From NCBI GenBank assembly GCA_011525745.1, contig WYBU01000066.1, positions 62,001 to 126,000 on the forward strand: a DNA stretch of 64,000 nt. Direction: 5' to 3'. A program made the translations under genes and the position numbers. Shown in pieces: positions 42,517-51,600 of this stretch; within the stretch, counting starts at the first letter, position 1; each line of letters opens with the position of its first letter. The DNA comes from Planctomycetaceae bacterium. Its GTDB lineage: Bacteria > Planctomycetota > Phycisphaerae > UBA1845 > UTPLA1. Under the pieces are notes generated by a model. The model was not told the origin of the DNA. It was given only the letters and a program-made list of their open reading frames with translations, and did not search any database.

Positions 42517-43509
42517 GTGTCGCGATTTCGATGCACCTCGCCGCTGCCCGAAAACCCCGACGAGGTCCGCATGTCCTTCGGGGACCACCTCGAGGAACTG
42601 CGGACGTGCGTGTTGCGCGCCCTGATCGGCATCGTCGTCGGCACGGCGGTGTGCATCTATTTCGGCTCCGAAATCCTCGAGTTCCTCACCAGGCCGTACG
42701 CCGCCGCCATGCTCCGCCGCGGCTACACCCCCGAGTTGATCAACCTCGATCCGACCGAAACTTTCCGCCAGTATTTCCGCACCGCGATCATCTTCGGCAT
42801 CGGCCTCTCGGCGCCCTATGCGCTTTACCAACTCTGGAAATTCGTCGCCGCCGGGCTGTATCCCCGCGAGCGCCGCTGGGTGCGCTACTTCGCCCCGGCG
42901 TCGTTCGGACTGTTCGCCCTGGGCGTACTGTTCCTGGTCAAAATCGTCCTGCCCGGCGTGCTGGTCTTTCTCATTCTCACCAACGAATGGGTGCCCAATC
43001 CCACGCTCGACCTCGGTCCGCATTACACCACCAGCCGGCCCGACGCCGAGCCGATCCGCCTGCCGATCGTCCGCGAACCGCCGAGTCATCCCGCCGACGG
43101 CGACGCCTGGATCAGCGAATCCGACGGCGCGATCAACTGGGTCATCGGGGGCAAGACCCTCCGCGTGCGCGGCGCCGAGTTGGACAACGAACGGCTCGTG
43201 CGTCCGCAGTACAGCTTTCAGATGTATCTCAGCTTCGTCAACGGCATGTGCCTGGCGTTCGGACTCGGATTTCAGATTCCGATATTCGTCGTCGTGCTCG
43301 TGCTGCTGCGCATCGTGACCACGCAGCGCATCGCCCGCTTCAGGCGAATGGTCGTTGTCGCGATTGTCGTCGCAGCGGCCGTGCTGACTCCCTCCGGCGA
43401 CATGATGGGACAGATGCTGCTGGCCGTGCCGATGTACCTGCTGTTTGAGCTGGGATTGCTCGTCGGCCGCTACGTGGAACGCGGCCGCGCGAAGCCGGCG
43501 CCGCCATAA
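42517..43509 (+). CDS. tatC: Sec-independent translocase subunit TatC with a long loop insertion
   Basis: This 330-aa protein is the membrane receptor of the Tat pathway, which exports folded proteins with twin-Arg signals. RMSFGDHLEELR at the N-terminus and APYALYQLWKFVAAGLYPRE are the family motifs; the six-helix body follows. Between the helices near residues 135-150 and 230 there is a polar insertion of about 75 residues (NPTLDLGPHYTTSRPDAEP ...) absent from usual TatC of about 250 aa. tatA/tatB are not in the window. A GTG at 42517 retains the residues that normally precede HLEELR; an ATG at 42571 with GAGG upstream is an alternative. Confidence 0.92.
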   Translation: MSRFRCTSPLPENPDEVRMSFGDHLEELRTCVLRALIGIVVGTAVCIYFGSEILEFLTRPYAAAMLRRGYTPELINLDPTETFRQYFRTAIIFGIGLSAPYALYQLWKFVAAGLYPRERRWVRYFAPASFGLFALGVLFLVKIVLPGVLVFLILTNEWVPNPTLDLGPHYTTSRPDAEPIRLPIVREPPSHPADGDAWISESDGAINWVIGGKTLRVRGAELDNERLVRPQYSFQMYLSFVNGMCLAFGLGFQIPIFVVVLVLLRIVTTQRIARFRRMVVVAIVVAAAVLTPSGDMMGQMLLAVPMYLLFELGLLVGRYVERGRAKPAPP

Positions 43510-43547
43510 AGAATCGCGCAGGAATTGCCTGCCCAATTACGTAAAGA

Positions 43548-43646
43548 GGGCATGGTCAAGCCCTCGCGCAGAACGGGTTTTGCATTCTTGGGTGGTACGG
43601 GCGTCCCGACCGTCCGACCCCATCCTCGCGAGGGCTTGGCCATGGT
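43548..43646. repeat. Dispersed hairpin family, copy 4 with nested GGTGGTACGGG module
   Basis: The left arm GGCATGGTCAAGCCCTCGC pairs with the right arm GCGAGGGCTTGGCCATG. The loop is longer than in copies 1-3 and contains GGTGGTACGGGCGTCCCG, which also occurs in copy 6 and at 25590 and 29102. Confidence 0.75.
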
Positions 43647-43655
43647 GAGCGCTCG

Positions 43656-43680
43656 CGTGGCACGGACTTGCGGCCCGCGG
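43656..43680. repeat. GTGGCACGGACTTGC palindrome copy
   Basis: GTGGCACGGACTTGCGGCCC then GCGG. A copy of the short palindrome family placed immediately after hairpin-family copy 4. Confidence 0.55.
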
Positions 43681-43924
43681 AGCGTATCTGCTTGAGATTC
43701 GGCGCGCCCAACGAGCGATGATTCGTTCAACTGAGTTCCGATCAACTCCAAACGTGATGGCCCATTGATTTTCCCCGCGCGCATCGATTACCGGCCATGC
43801 ATCGTTATCAGCGCATCACCCGCGGCTCGCTCCCTTTGCGGATTTCAACGTCCGAATCAACATTCGGCCCGCGCGCTCGATTTCCATTGTATATTTGATG
43901 GCAGCGTGCCGAGGAGCCAAGCCC

Positions 43925-44275
43925 ATGACCTCGTCCAAGGCGGTCCAGGAACGTCGTCGCCATCGGCGCATTCCGCGCGCCAAGGAACTGGCCATCTTCG
44001 CCTATTCCGATGCTCGTGAACGCCCGGCACTGGCGCGCGGGCGACTGATCGACATCTCGGCCGGCGGCGCCGGCATCCGCGCAAAGGAACCGCCGCCCAC
44101 CGGCGCGATCGGCGAGCTGCGTGTGCAGTTCATCGGATTTCAACTCGCGTGCGAAGCGAAGGTCGTCCGCTCCTGGAATGACGGGTTCGCAGTCGAGTTC
44201 GCCGACATCGAGTCCCACATTCAGACGACCATCGACGCGCTGCCCGCCGAACCGGATGACGGCGCGCATGCGTAG
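43925..44275 (+). CDS. PilZ-domain protein (predicted c-di-GMP receptor)
   Basis: This 116-aa protein is almost entirely a PilZ domain. ERRRHRRIPR provides the RxxxR motif, and LIDISAGGAGI the (D/N)xSxxG motif, which together grip c-di-GMP. It has no enzymatic output domain, so it probably acts by binding a partner. The ATG at 43925 follows GAGGAG by 8 bases. It is convergent with the sigma factor gene, 6 bases away. Confidence 0.9.
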   Translation: MTSSKAVQERRRHRRIPRAKELAIFAYSDARERPALARGRLIDISAGGAGIRAKEPPPTGAIGELRVQFIGFQLACEAKVVRSWNDGFAVEFADIESHIQTTIDALPAEPDDGAHA

Positions 44276-44281
44276 CGGCGC

Positions 44282-45076
44282 TCAGGCCACCTTCTCGGCC
44301 ACGTCGTCGTTGAAGAAGCGCCGCCGCAGCCGCTCGATGACGTCCTTGTGAATCTGACTGACGCGCGACTCGGACAGGTTCAGCACCTGCCCGATCTCCG
44401 CCATCGTCAAGCCTTCGTAGTAGTACAGCACCAGCACCAGCCGCTCTTCGCGATTCAGGCCGCGCGTCATGTACTCGGTGAACATCTGCCGCGACACCTT
44501 CTCCGACGGGTCGATCGCCGCCGGATCGCGAATGTCCCACGCGCTGTTGCCGCCGCGCCGATGGCCGCTTTCCTCCGCCTGCACCGCCGACAAGTGCACC
44601 TCGTGCCCCATCTGCGCCAGCCGCGACAGCTCCCGGTAACGCTCGCGCGTCATGCGCATGTCGCGCGCCAACTCCTCGTCCGTCGGCGGCCGGCCCAGTT
44701 CGCCGTCCAGCATCTCGCGCCGCTGCATGCGGAACTTCTCGAAGCTGCGCACCGTGCGCGACTGCACGTCCAGCTCCCGCAGCCAGTCCATCACCGCGCC
44801 GTGGATGCGCCGCTGACAGAACGTCTCGAACTTGGTCTTGTGCTTCGGATCAAACGCCTCGACCGCCTCGATCAGTCCGTCGTATCCGGCCGAGCAGATC
44901 TCCTCGAAGCTGACCTGTGCCGGCAGCTTCTGGGCCAGACGCGCCGCCTGAATGTGCACCAGCGACCGGTAGTACTCGACCAGCCGGTTGCGCGCTTCAA
45001 CGTCGCGCGACTTCAGATATCGACGCCACACGAGCTGAACGGACGTGGAATCGAGCGAATAGGGGATTGCGCTCAT
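44282..45076 (-). CDS. FliA/WhiG-family sigma factor
   Basis: This 264-aa sigma-70 family protein has region 2 (VSFEEICSAGYDGLIEAVEA; FETFCQRRIHGAVMDWLREL), region 3 and region 4 with a helix-turn-helix (LTMAEIGQVLNLSESRVSQ). The order and short size fit FliA/WhiG (sigma-28) factors, which control motility or developmental genes. No flagellar gene is visible in this window, so its target set is unknown. The ATG at 45076 has AGGAG 8 bases upstream. The adjacent PilZ gene hints at a motility or surface programme (inference). Confidence 0.9.
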   Translation of the reverse strand: MSAIPYSLDSTSVQLVWRRYLKSRDVEARNRLVEYYRSLVHIQAARLAQKLPAQVSFEEICSAGYDGLIEAVEAFDPKHKTKFETFCQRRIHGAVMDWLRELDVQSRTVRSFEKFRMQRREMLDGELGRPPTDEELARDMRMTRERYRELSRLAQMGHEVHLSAVQAEESGHRRGGNSAWDIRDPAAIDPSEKVSRQMFTEYMTRGLNREERLVLVLYYYEGLTMAEIGQVLNLSESRVSQIHKDVIERLRRRFFNDDVAEKVA

Positions 45077-45523
45077 GCCGAACACTCCTTTGTTCGCCGG
45101 TTCGACCGCGAAAGCGGCCCGCCTCCGTGCGTACGTACAGTGACTGTGACCCGGGCATGTGTGCGTGAGGATGTGTTTGAGTGCGGCTCGAAGGCCGCGC
45201 GGCGAATTCTTCGGGACCGAAGTCCCGAGCGGCGTGTGAAAGATTAACGTGGTTTTTCCAAAACGCCAGAAAAATCCTCAGATTTTTTTACGATTTGCAT
45301 CACCCCGCCGCACGCTCCCCAGCGCGGCATAGTCGGCAGCGCGACGCGCAATTCTTGCCGACCCGACGAGCGGTTCGGGGCAGCGCCGCTGCATGTTTGA
45401 AATCCGCGTGGAACGGGCTTGTAGTCCGTTCATGCGGGCACAATGCACGCACCGCGCGATGCATGAGATGCGAACGGGCGATCCAAGTGCACTTACATGC
45501 TGCCACGCTCCGCGGCTGCGCCG
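45077..45523. other. Leader of the sigma factor gene with two stem-loops
   Basis: No gene is supported. On the strand of the sigma gene this is the 5' region. It contains TCGGGAC-CGAA-GTCCCGA at 45211-45228, AAAAATC-CTCA-GATTTTT at 45270-45287, and a GTGGAACGGGCTTGTAG palindrome at 45407-45430. It also holds AT-rich sequence, unusual here. Confidence 0.55.
45211..45228. promoter_or_regulatory. Perfect 7-bp hairpin with CGAA loop
   Basis: TCGGGAC pairs with GTCCCGA around CGAA. It lies about 135 bases upstream of the sigma gene start and could be an RNA structure in its leader. Confidence 0.4.
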
Positions 45524-46369
45524 CTACCCCATCGGACCCGCCGGCAACCGTCCATACTTGTCCAACTGCCGCAGCGCCGCGCGAAAGTCCCGCGCCGGCT
45601 CGGCCTCAAACACACACCCCGCCCCCGTGCGCGGATGATTAAACTGCACCGCCGACGAATGAAGGCTGACGCGCGCGATCAGGGGACGCTCGTCGTGCCG
45701 CCGGCTGGCGTGATAGTCGGCCTTGAACGCCGAAAGCAGCAGCATTCCGCCGCCGCCGTACCGGGAATCGACCGCCAAGGGCAGGCCCGCCGCCTGCAAA
45801 TGCAGCCGCACCTGGTGGCGTCGTTCGCGCCCCACGCGGCACTCCAGCAGCGCGAACGACGCAAAGCGGTCGCGCAGCGTCCATTCCGTCACCGCGTCCC
45901 GTGCATGCGGACCGCCGATGCGCATTTGCTCCGGGTCTTTCCGATCGGGACCGATGGCCAGTTCGATCGTTCCCTGCGCTTCTGTCGGCGCGCCGCGAAC
46001 GATCGCGAGATAGGTTCGCTGATACGTGTGCTCCCTGATCTGCCGGACGAGGTCCGCCGCCGCCTCGCGATTCCGCGCCAGGATGCAGACGCCGCTGACC
46101 GCATCATCCAGCGGATCAATCAAACGCAGCGATGGAGACGCAGTTCGCAGGCTCGCCGCCACCGCCTCCTCAATAGGCACGCCGCCCCAGCCGCCTTCGT
46201 CGTCGAGACCCACCCCCTGCAGGGGCGGCGGCTTGACCGCGACCACAACGTCGTCGTCGGTAAAGGGCAATTCAACGGGACGCGCCCTGGGCGGGCGCGC
46301 GCGACGCAGCGGCGGCCGCCATTGCTCGGTTCGACCGCGGTGGCCACGAAATCCCGGCAGACGTCTCAC
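45524..46369 (-). CDS. RluA-family pseudouridine synthase (divergent active-site loop)
   Basis: This 281-aa protein belongs to the RluA/RsuA group, which converts uridine to pseudouridine in RNA. The catalytic loop that normally reads HRLDRxTSG is DPLDDAVSG here: the catalytic Asp (D88) remains, while His and Arg are changed. The second motif RRHQVRLHLQAAGLPLAVDS with YGG is intact. The N-terminal 30 residues are Arg-rich. The GTG start shares GTGA with the mreC stop. Activity may be altered; the RNA target is unknown. Confidence 0.8.
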   Translation of the reverse strand: MRRLPGFRGHRGRTEQWRPPLRRARPPRARPVELPFTDDDVVVAVKPPPLQGVGLDDEGGWGGVPIEEAVAASLRTASPSLRLIDPLDDAVSGVCILARNREAAADLVRQIREHTYQRTYLAIVRGAPTEAQGTIELAIGPDRKDPEQMRIGGPHARDAVTEWTLRDRFASFALLECRVGRERRHQVRLHLQAAGLPLAVDSRYGGGGMLLLSAFKADYHASRRHDERPLIARVSLHSSAVQFNHPRTGAGCVFEAEPARDFRAALRQLDKYGRLPAGPMG

Positions 46370-47307
46370 TTCAGATTCCCCGTCGCCACGATCAGGACTT
46401 CACCGATTTCGTCGGGCCGGACCATCGAAACCACGCGCACGTTGGCGAACAGACGCTTGCGCGCATCGACCTGAAACTCGGCCACTCGCCCGATGACCAT
46501 CGGAGTCGGAAGATCGGGCGGCGCGCCCGGCGTCGCCACCAGATCGCCGATCTTCATGCCCGGCCCCGTGCCCCGCCCGCCGGCGTGCTCTTCGATGAAG
46601 TGAACCGGAACGTTCTCGATCATCATCTGGCCGTTCCCGCGCCCCACCAGCGTGCAGGGATAGTCGACCATCACGAACTTCCCGCCGGCGGCACGACCGA
46701 CGCGAACCTCGACGCGGTTCCCCACGTCGCTGAACAGCCGCAGCCGTGACGTGAACGGCCCGACGTGCTCGATCATCCCCAGCAGCGTCTCGCGGGCTAA
46801 TACGAGATGCCCCACTGCCACCCGTTCCGTCGAGCCGGCGCCGACGAACAGTCGCGATGTCACCAGATCGTTTCGTTGCACGTCGCGCGTCAGACCGCGC
46901 GACAGCAACAGGCCGTCCCGCCATGAGTCGATGTCGCGCGCCACGACGCGCGCCGGAACCAGCAGCACGCCCGATGGCCGATAGCGCTCCCGAAAACCGC
47001 GCAGACGGCTGTTCTCGTCGCGTAGCTGCTCCAGATGTCCCGCCATCGCCACAACCTGATGCTGCAACGCCGCCACCTGCCGCTCCATGTTGGCGTCACC
47101 CGCGCTCGATTCCGGGCGCAGGCCGTGAAGCTGATCCGCAAGGCCGCGCGACCACTGCGACAGCGGCGATTGCATCGGAACCAGAAGTTGAGTGAGGTTC
47201 TTAAGCCGGTTGGTCCACTCCGGCGGCAGGAACAGCGCCAGCGCGCCCAGCCCCATCAGCCCCCAGAAGGCGACCTGCTTTCGCGAACGTTGGGGGATCA
47301 GCGGCAT
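46366..47307 (-). CDS. mreC: MreC-like cell-shape protein
   Basis: This 313-aa protein has an N-terminal membrane helix (AFWGLMGLGALALFLPP), a coiled coil (ERQVAALQHQVVAMAGHLE) and a C-terminal beta domain with VVARDIDSWRDGLLLSRG and VRVVSMVRPDEIGEVLIV. That is the MreC arrangement, a periplasmic scaffold of peptidoglycan elongation. No mreB or mreD gene is adjacent, which fits reduced Mre systems. It is translated before the RluA-like gene (four-base overlap). Confidence 0.8.
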   Translation of the reverse strand: MPLIPQRSRKQVAFWGLMGLGALALFLPPEWTNRLKNLTQLLVPMQSPLSQWSRGLADQLHGLRPESSAGDANMERQVAALQHQVVAMAGHLEQLRDENSRLRGFRERYRPSGVLLVPARVVARDIDSWRDGLLLSRGLTRDVQRNDLVTSRLFVGAGSTERVAVGHLVLARETLLGMIEHVGPFTSRLRLFSDVGNRVEVRVGRAAGGKFVMVDYPCTLVGRGNGQMMIENVPVHFIEEHAGGRGTGPGMKIGDLVATPGAPPDLPTPMVIGRVAEFQVDARKRLFANVRVVSMVRPDEIGEVLIVATGNLK

Positions 47308-47334
47308 GGCGTCATCTTAATCGTCGAACCGCGG

Positions 47335-47353
47335 ACCGCAAAAAAACTGCGGT
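47335..47353. promoter_or_regulatory. ACCGCA-loop-TGCGGT inverted repeat
   Basis: ACCGCA (47335-47340) and TGCGGT (47348-47353) enclose AAAAAAC. It lies in the divergent region between mreC and the efflux operon and may be an operator or stem. Confidence 0.35.
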
Positions 47354-47401
47354 AATATCGAAACATACGCGCCACCAGCCGCCCTGCGCGACAGCTAATG
47401 T

Positions 47402-47434
47402 TATAGGACGTATTCGCCCTATAGGACCTATACT
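47402..47434. promoter_or_regulatory. TATAGGAC repeats and palindrome upstream of the RND operon
   Basis: TATAGGACGTAT (47402-47413) and TATAGGACCTAT (47420-47431) are direct repeats 18 bases apart. TATAGGACCTATA at 47420-47432 is a perfect odd palindrome that runs into TATACT (47429-47434), a good -10 box. A repressor bound here would block the promoter of the efflux operon; no regulator gene is adjacent. Confidence 0.5.
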
Positions 47435-47481
47435 CCTCTGGCTTGGCAATTGCATACGCTTTCGCGACGCGGAGTGACCGC

Positions 47482-48570
47482 ATGACCGGAAGAACAATCA
47501 TCCCTACCCGCCGACCCTGGCTGATTCGCGCCGCCTTGCCCCTGGCTTTGGCGGGCATCGTGGTCGTCATGCTCCTGGCCCTTGCCGGCGTCTTCCATTC
47601 CAAGATTCCCGACAGCCTCGCCGCCCCCGTCTCCCGACCCGTCGGCGACGCCCCGCTCGCCGAAGTCCGCGCCATCGAAACGCCCATCATCGAAACCGCC
47701 GTCGGCAGCGTGCGCGCCGTCCAGGAAACCGCCGTCGGTTCGCGTATCCTCGCCCGCGTCGCCGAAGTACGCGTTCGCGCCGGCCAGGAAGTCGCCAAGG
47801 GCGAGCTGCTCGTCCGCCTCGACGACTCCGATCTGAAGGCTCGTCTCAAGCAAGCCGAGGCAACCGTCACCGCCGCGCGGGCCGCACGCGATCAGGCCCA
47901 GGTCGAGTACGACCGCGTCGTCGACCTGTACCAGCGCAGCATGGCCGCCAAGATCGAAATGGATCGCGTCGATGCCGCTCTGAAGACCGCCGAGGCCGAA
48001 CTGAATCGAGCCGAGCAGGCCCGCCACGAAGCCGAGGCCGTGCTCGGTTACGCCGAAATCGTCGCACCCTCCGTCGGCCGCGTCGTCGACAAGCGCATCG
48101 AGGAGGGCGACATGGTCGCGCCCAGTCAGGTACTGCTGACGCTGTACGACCCGACGCGCATGCAGCTCGTTGCGCGGGTCCGCGAGTCGCTGACGCAGCG
48201 CCTCGTCGTCGGACAGCTCATCGACGTGCGCATCGACGCCCTCGACAAAACCTGCCAGGGCACGATCAGCGAGATCGTCCCCGAAGCCGAGTCGGCCAGC
48301 CGCACGTTTTCGGTCAAAGTGACCGGCCCCTGTCCGCCGGGCGTCTACTCGGGCATGTTCGGCCGGTTGCTCGTGCCGCTGACGCCGCAGCGCGTGCTGG
48401 TTGTGCCGCGCTCCGCCATTCGCCGCGTCGGGCAGCTCGACCTCGTAGACGTTGCGGCCGGCGAGCAGCTCCATCGCCGCGCCGTTCAGCTCGGACGAAC
48501 CTTCGGCGACGACGTCGAAGTGCTCAGCGGCCTGCGCGAAGCCGAGCGCGTGGTCGCGTCGGCCCGCTGA
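47482..48570 (+). CDS. RND efflux periplasmic adaptor (HlyD/MFP family)
   Basis: This 362-aa protein has an N-terminal membrane helix (LPLALAGIVVVMLLALAGVF), a barrel-sandwich lipoyl half (VGSRILARVAEVRVRAGQEV), a coiled-coil hairpin (QAEATVTAARAARDQAQVEY), the second lipoyl half (VAPSVGRVVDKRIEEGD) and a beta-barrel (RMQLVARVRESLTQRLVVG). It links the inner-membrane pump to an outer-membrane channel. The ATG at 47482 has GGAG 8 bases upstream. The pump gene follows after 40 bases. Confidence 0.94.
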   Translation: MTGRTIIPTRRPWLIRAALPLALAGIVVVMLLALAGVFHSKIPDSLAAPVSRPVGDAPLAEVRAIETPIIETAVGSVRAVQETAVGSRILARVAEVRVRAGQEVAKGELLVRLDDSDLKARLKQAEATVTAARAARDQAQVEYDRVVDLYQRSMAAKIEMDRVDAALKTAEAELNRAEQARHEAEAVLGYAEIVAPSVGRVVDKRIEEGDMVAPSQVLLTLYDPTRMQLVARVRESLTQRLVVGQLIDVRIDALDKTCQGTISEIVPEAESASRTFSVKVTGPCPPGVYSGMFGRLLVPLTPQRVLVVPRSAIRRVGQLDLVDVAAGEQLHRRAVQLGRTFGDDVEVLSGLREAERVVASAR

Positions 48571-48610
48571 CACGGCGGCCGCGCCCGACGAACAACGAAT
48601 ACTATTTGGC

Positions 48611-51600
48611 ATGAACTCCGTCACCCCACACCCGCCGGCGAACGACCCGCAATCGCCGCTCGTTCATCCGCATCACGGCTTCACCAATGCCATCGTCCGC
48701 ACGTTTCTGTACTCGCATCTGTCGCTGATTTTCATGCTCCTGGCGGTCGTCATCGGCGCCGCCGCCCTGCTGCTGACGCCCCGCGAAGAAGACCCCCAGA
48801 TCGTCGTCCCCCTGGCCGACATCCACGTTTCCTTCCCCGGCCACGGCGCCGAGGACGTCGAACGCCTCGTCGCCACGCCGCTCGAAAAGCTCCTCTATCA
48901 GATCGACGGCGTCGAATACGTCTATTCGATGTCCCGCCCCGATCACGCCATCGTCACCGTGCGCTTCTACGTCGGCGAGGACCGCGAACGCAGCCTCGTC
49001 AAGCTCTACAAACGCATCGACGAACATCTCGACTGGGTCCCGCCCGGCGTCACCGGCTGGGTCGTCAAACCCGTCGAAATCGACGACGTGCCGATCGTGA
49101 CGCTCACGCTGCGCGGCAGCGACCCGCCGGACGCGCCCACAGGCGCGACAACCGCCGGCCCCGACGAATTCGCGCTGCGCCGCGTCGCCGAGGAACTGGC
49201 CGAGCGGCTCGCCGCCGTCGAGAACGTCTCGCGCGCCTACGCCGTCGGCGGCGCGCCGCGCCGCGTGCAGGTCTATCTCGACGCCGAGCGCATGGCCGCC
49301 TTCGGCGTGGCGCCGCTCGACGTGCAGCGCGCCCTGCGCGGCGCCGACGCGATGCAGACCGCCGGCGACTTCACCCGCGACGACCATGTCATTCGCGTCG
49401 AAGCAGGCCGGGCGTTCGTGCGCCATGACGAACTCAACGAGTTGGTCGTGGCCGTCCACGACGACCGGCCGGTTTACCTCAAGGACGTCGCCACCATCGT
49501 CGATGGTCCGGCGGAAATCGACAGCTACGTCCGGCACGGCTGGGGCCCGGCGCGCGGTTTCACCTCGCACGCCGCCGCCACGGGCACGCGCGTCGACGGG
49601 CACGAGCCTGTCGCCGCGCGCGAGAGTCACGCGCCCGCCGCCGACGGCGTCTCCCATGCGCCGGCGTCGAGTCCCGCCGTCACGCTCGCCCTGGCCAAGA
49701 AGAAGGGATCCAACGCCGTCTGGGTGGCGCGCGATGTCCTCGCCGCCGCGGCCGAACTCAAGCGAGAGATCGTTCCCGACAACATCGACCTCATCGTCAC
49801 GCGCAACTACGGCCTGACCGCCGACGAAAAAGTCAACGAGCTGATCGAAGCCCTGGCCGTGGCCCTCGTGATCGTCATGGCCCTGCTGACCCTCGGCATG
49901 GGCTGGCGCGAAGCCGCCATCGTGGCCGTCGCCGTACCCGTCGTCTTCGGCCTCACGCTGGGCGTCAATTTGCTCTTCGGCTTCACCATCAACCGCGTCA
50001 CGCTCTTCGCGCTGATTCTCTCGCTCGGCCTGCTCGTCGACGATCCGATCGTCGATGTCGAGAACATCTCGCGTCACTTCACCATGCGCCGCCGCGCCTC
50101 GCGGCCGATCGTCATGGAAGCCGTCGCCGAGATTCGCCCGCCGCTGATCACGGCCACGCTGGCGGTGATCGTCTCGTTCCTGCCCATGTTCTTCATCACC
50201 GGCATGATGGGACCCTACATGCGCCCCATGGCGCTCAACGTGCCGGTCGCGATGCTGATGTCCATGGCGGTCGCCTTCACGATCACTCCGTGGCTGGCGT
50301 ATCACGTGCTGAAGCGGGGAAGCGGTGCGGACGCCGACGGAGGAAGGAGCGAACATGGAACCAGGGAACAGGGAACAGAGAACAGCGACAAGCAACAGAC
50401 CGCCGTCGGCGCCGATCCGCACGACGTCGATCCCGAGGCGCTGCGGCGCTCGGCGCTGTACCGCTTTTTCCATCCGCTGATGGCGCCGCTGCTCGGCTCC
50501 CGCCGCCGCGCGTGGGCGTTCATCGGCGTGATGGCGCTGCTGACGCTCGCCGCCGCCGGACTGGCCGCCGTGCGCGGCGTGCCGCTGAAGATGCTGCCCT
50601 TCGACAACAAGAACGAGTTGACGCTCGTGCTCGACTTCGACGAAGGCACGACGCTCGAGCGCGCCGACGCCGCCGTGCGCGACTTCGAGCGATTCCTCTC
50701 AGCCGTCCCCGAGGCGACCGACTTCACCTCCTACGTCGGCCTGGCCTCGCCGATGGATTTCAACGGCCTGGTGCGGCACTACTACCTGCGCCGCGGACCC
50801 AACGTGGCCGACATCCGCGTCAACCTCGCGCCCAAGAAGAACCGCCGCCTCCAGAGCCACGCCGTCGGACTGCGCATGCGCGATGAACTGACCGCGCTGG
50901 CCACACACAACGGCGCACGGCTGAAGATCGTCGAGACGCCGCCCGGACCGCCCGTGATTTCCACCATCGTTGCCGAAATTTATGGCCGGCCCGACAACGC
51001 CTACGCCGACCTGCTGGCCGCCGCCGAGTCGGTACGCTCGCGACTGGCCGCCGAGCCAGGCGTCGTCGACGTCGACGACATCGTCGAAGCGCCGCGGAAC
51101 AAGCTGATCTTCGTCACCGACAAAGAGAAGGCTGCCCTGCACGGCGTTACCACCGCCGACGTGGTCGACACGCTGCGCCTCGCGCTGAGCGGCGTCGAAG
51201 CGGCCACCATTCGCGCGACCGACGAGCGACAGCCGCTGCGCATCGAGCTGCGCCTGCCGCGCGCGACGCGTTCCAGTCCCGACGATTTGGCGCGCATCCA
51301 CGTGCGCGGCGCGACCGGCGGCATGACGCCGCTGAGCGAGTTGGGACGCTGGGAGAACGCGACCGTCGACCAGACGATCTACCACAAGAATCTTCAACGC
51401 GTGGCCTACGTCTTCGCCGAGGCCGCCGGCCGGCCTCCCGCGGATTGCATCGTCGATATTCAGGCCGATCGCGCACCGGCTGCAAGTCACACTGCCGCCA
51501 CCACGACCACGGCCGCCGGCGCACCTGCGGTGCGACAGCTCCGCCAGACCACGGCGCCGGCGCCGCGGCCGGTCGCGGGTCGCACTTTCCTGAGCAACGG

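Larger units (their letters stand above)
43510..43924. other. Gap with two repeat elements upstream of the PilZ gene
   Basis: No gene is supported. It carries hairpin-family copy 4 (43548-43646) and a GTGGCACGGACTTGC palindrome (43656-43680). An AT-rich TATATT at 43890-43895, 30 bases before the PilZ gene start, might be a -10 box, but no clear -35 accompanies it. Confidence 0.5.

Noticed and set aside
48602-50473. 623-codon open frame opposite the RND pump
   Set aside because: Asp/Gly/Arg-rich shadow; the pump strand is supported by family motifs.
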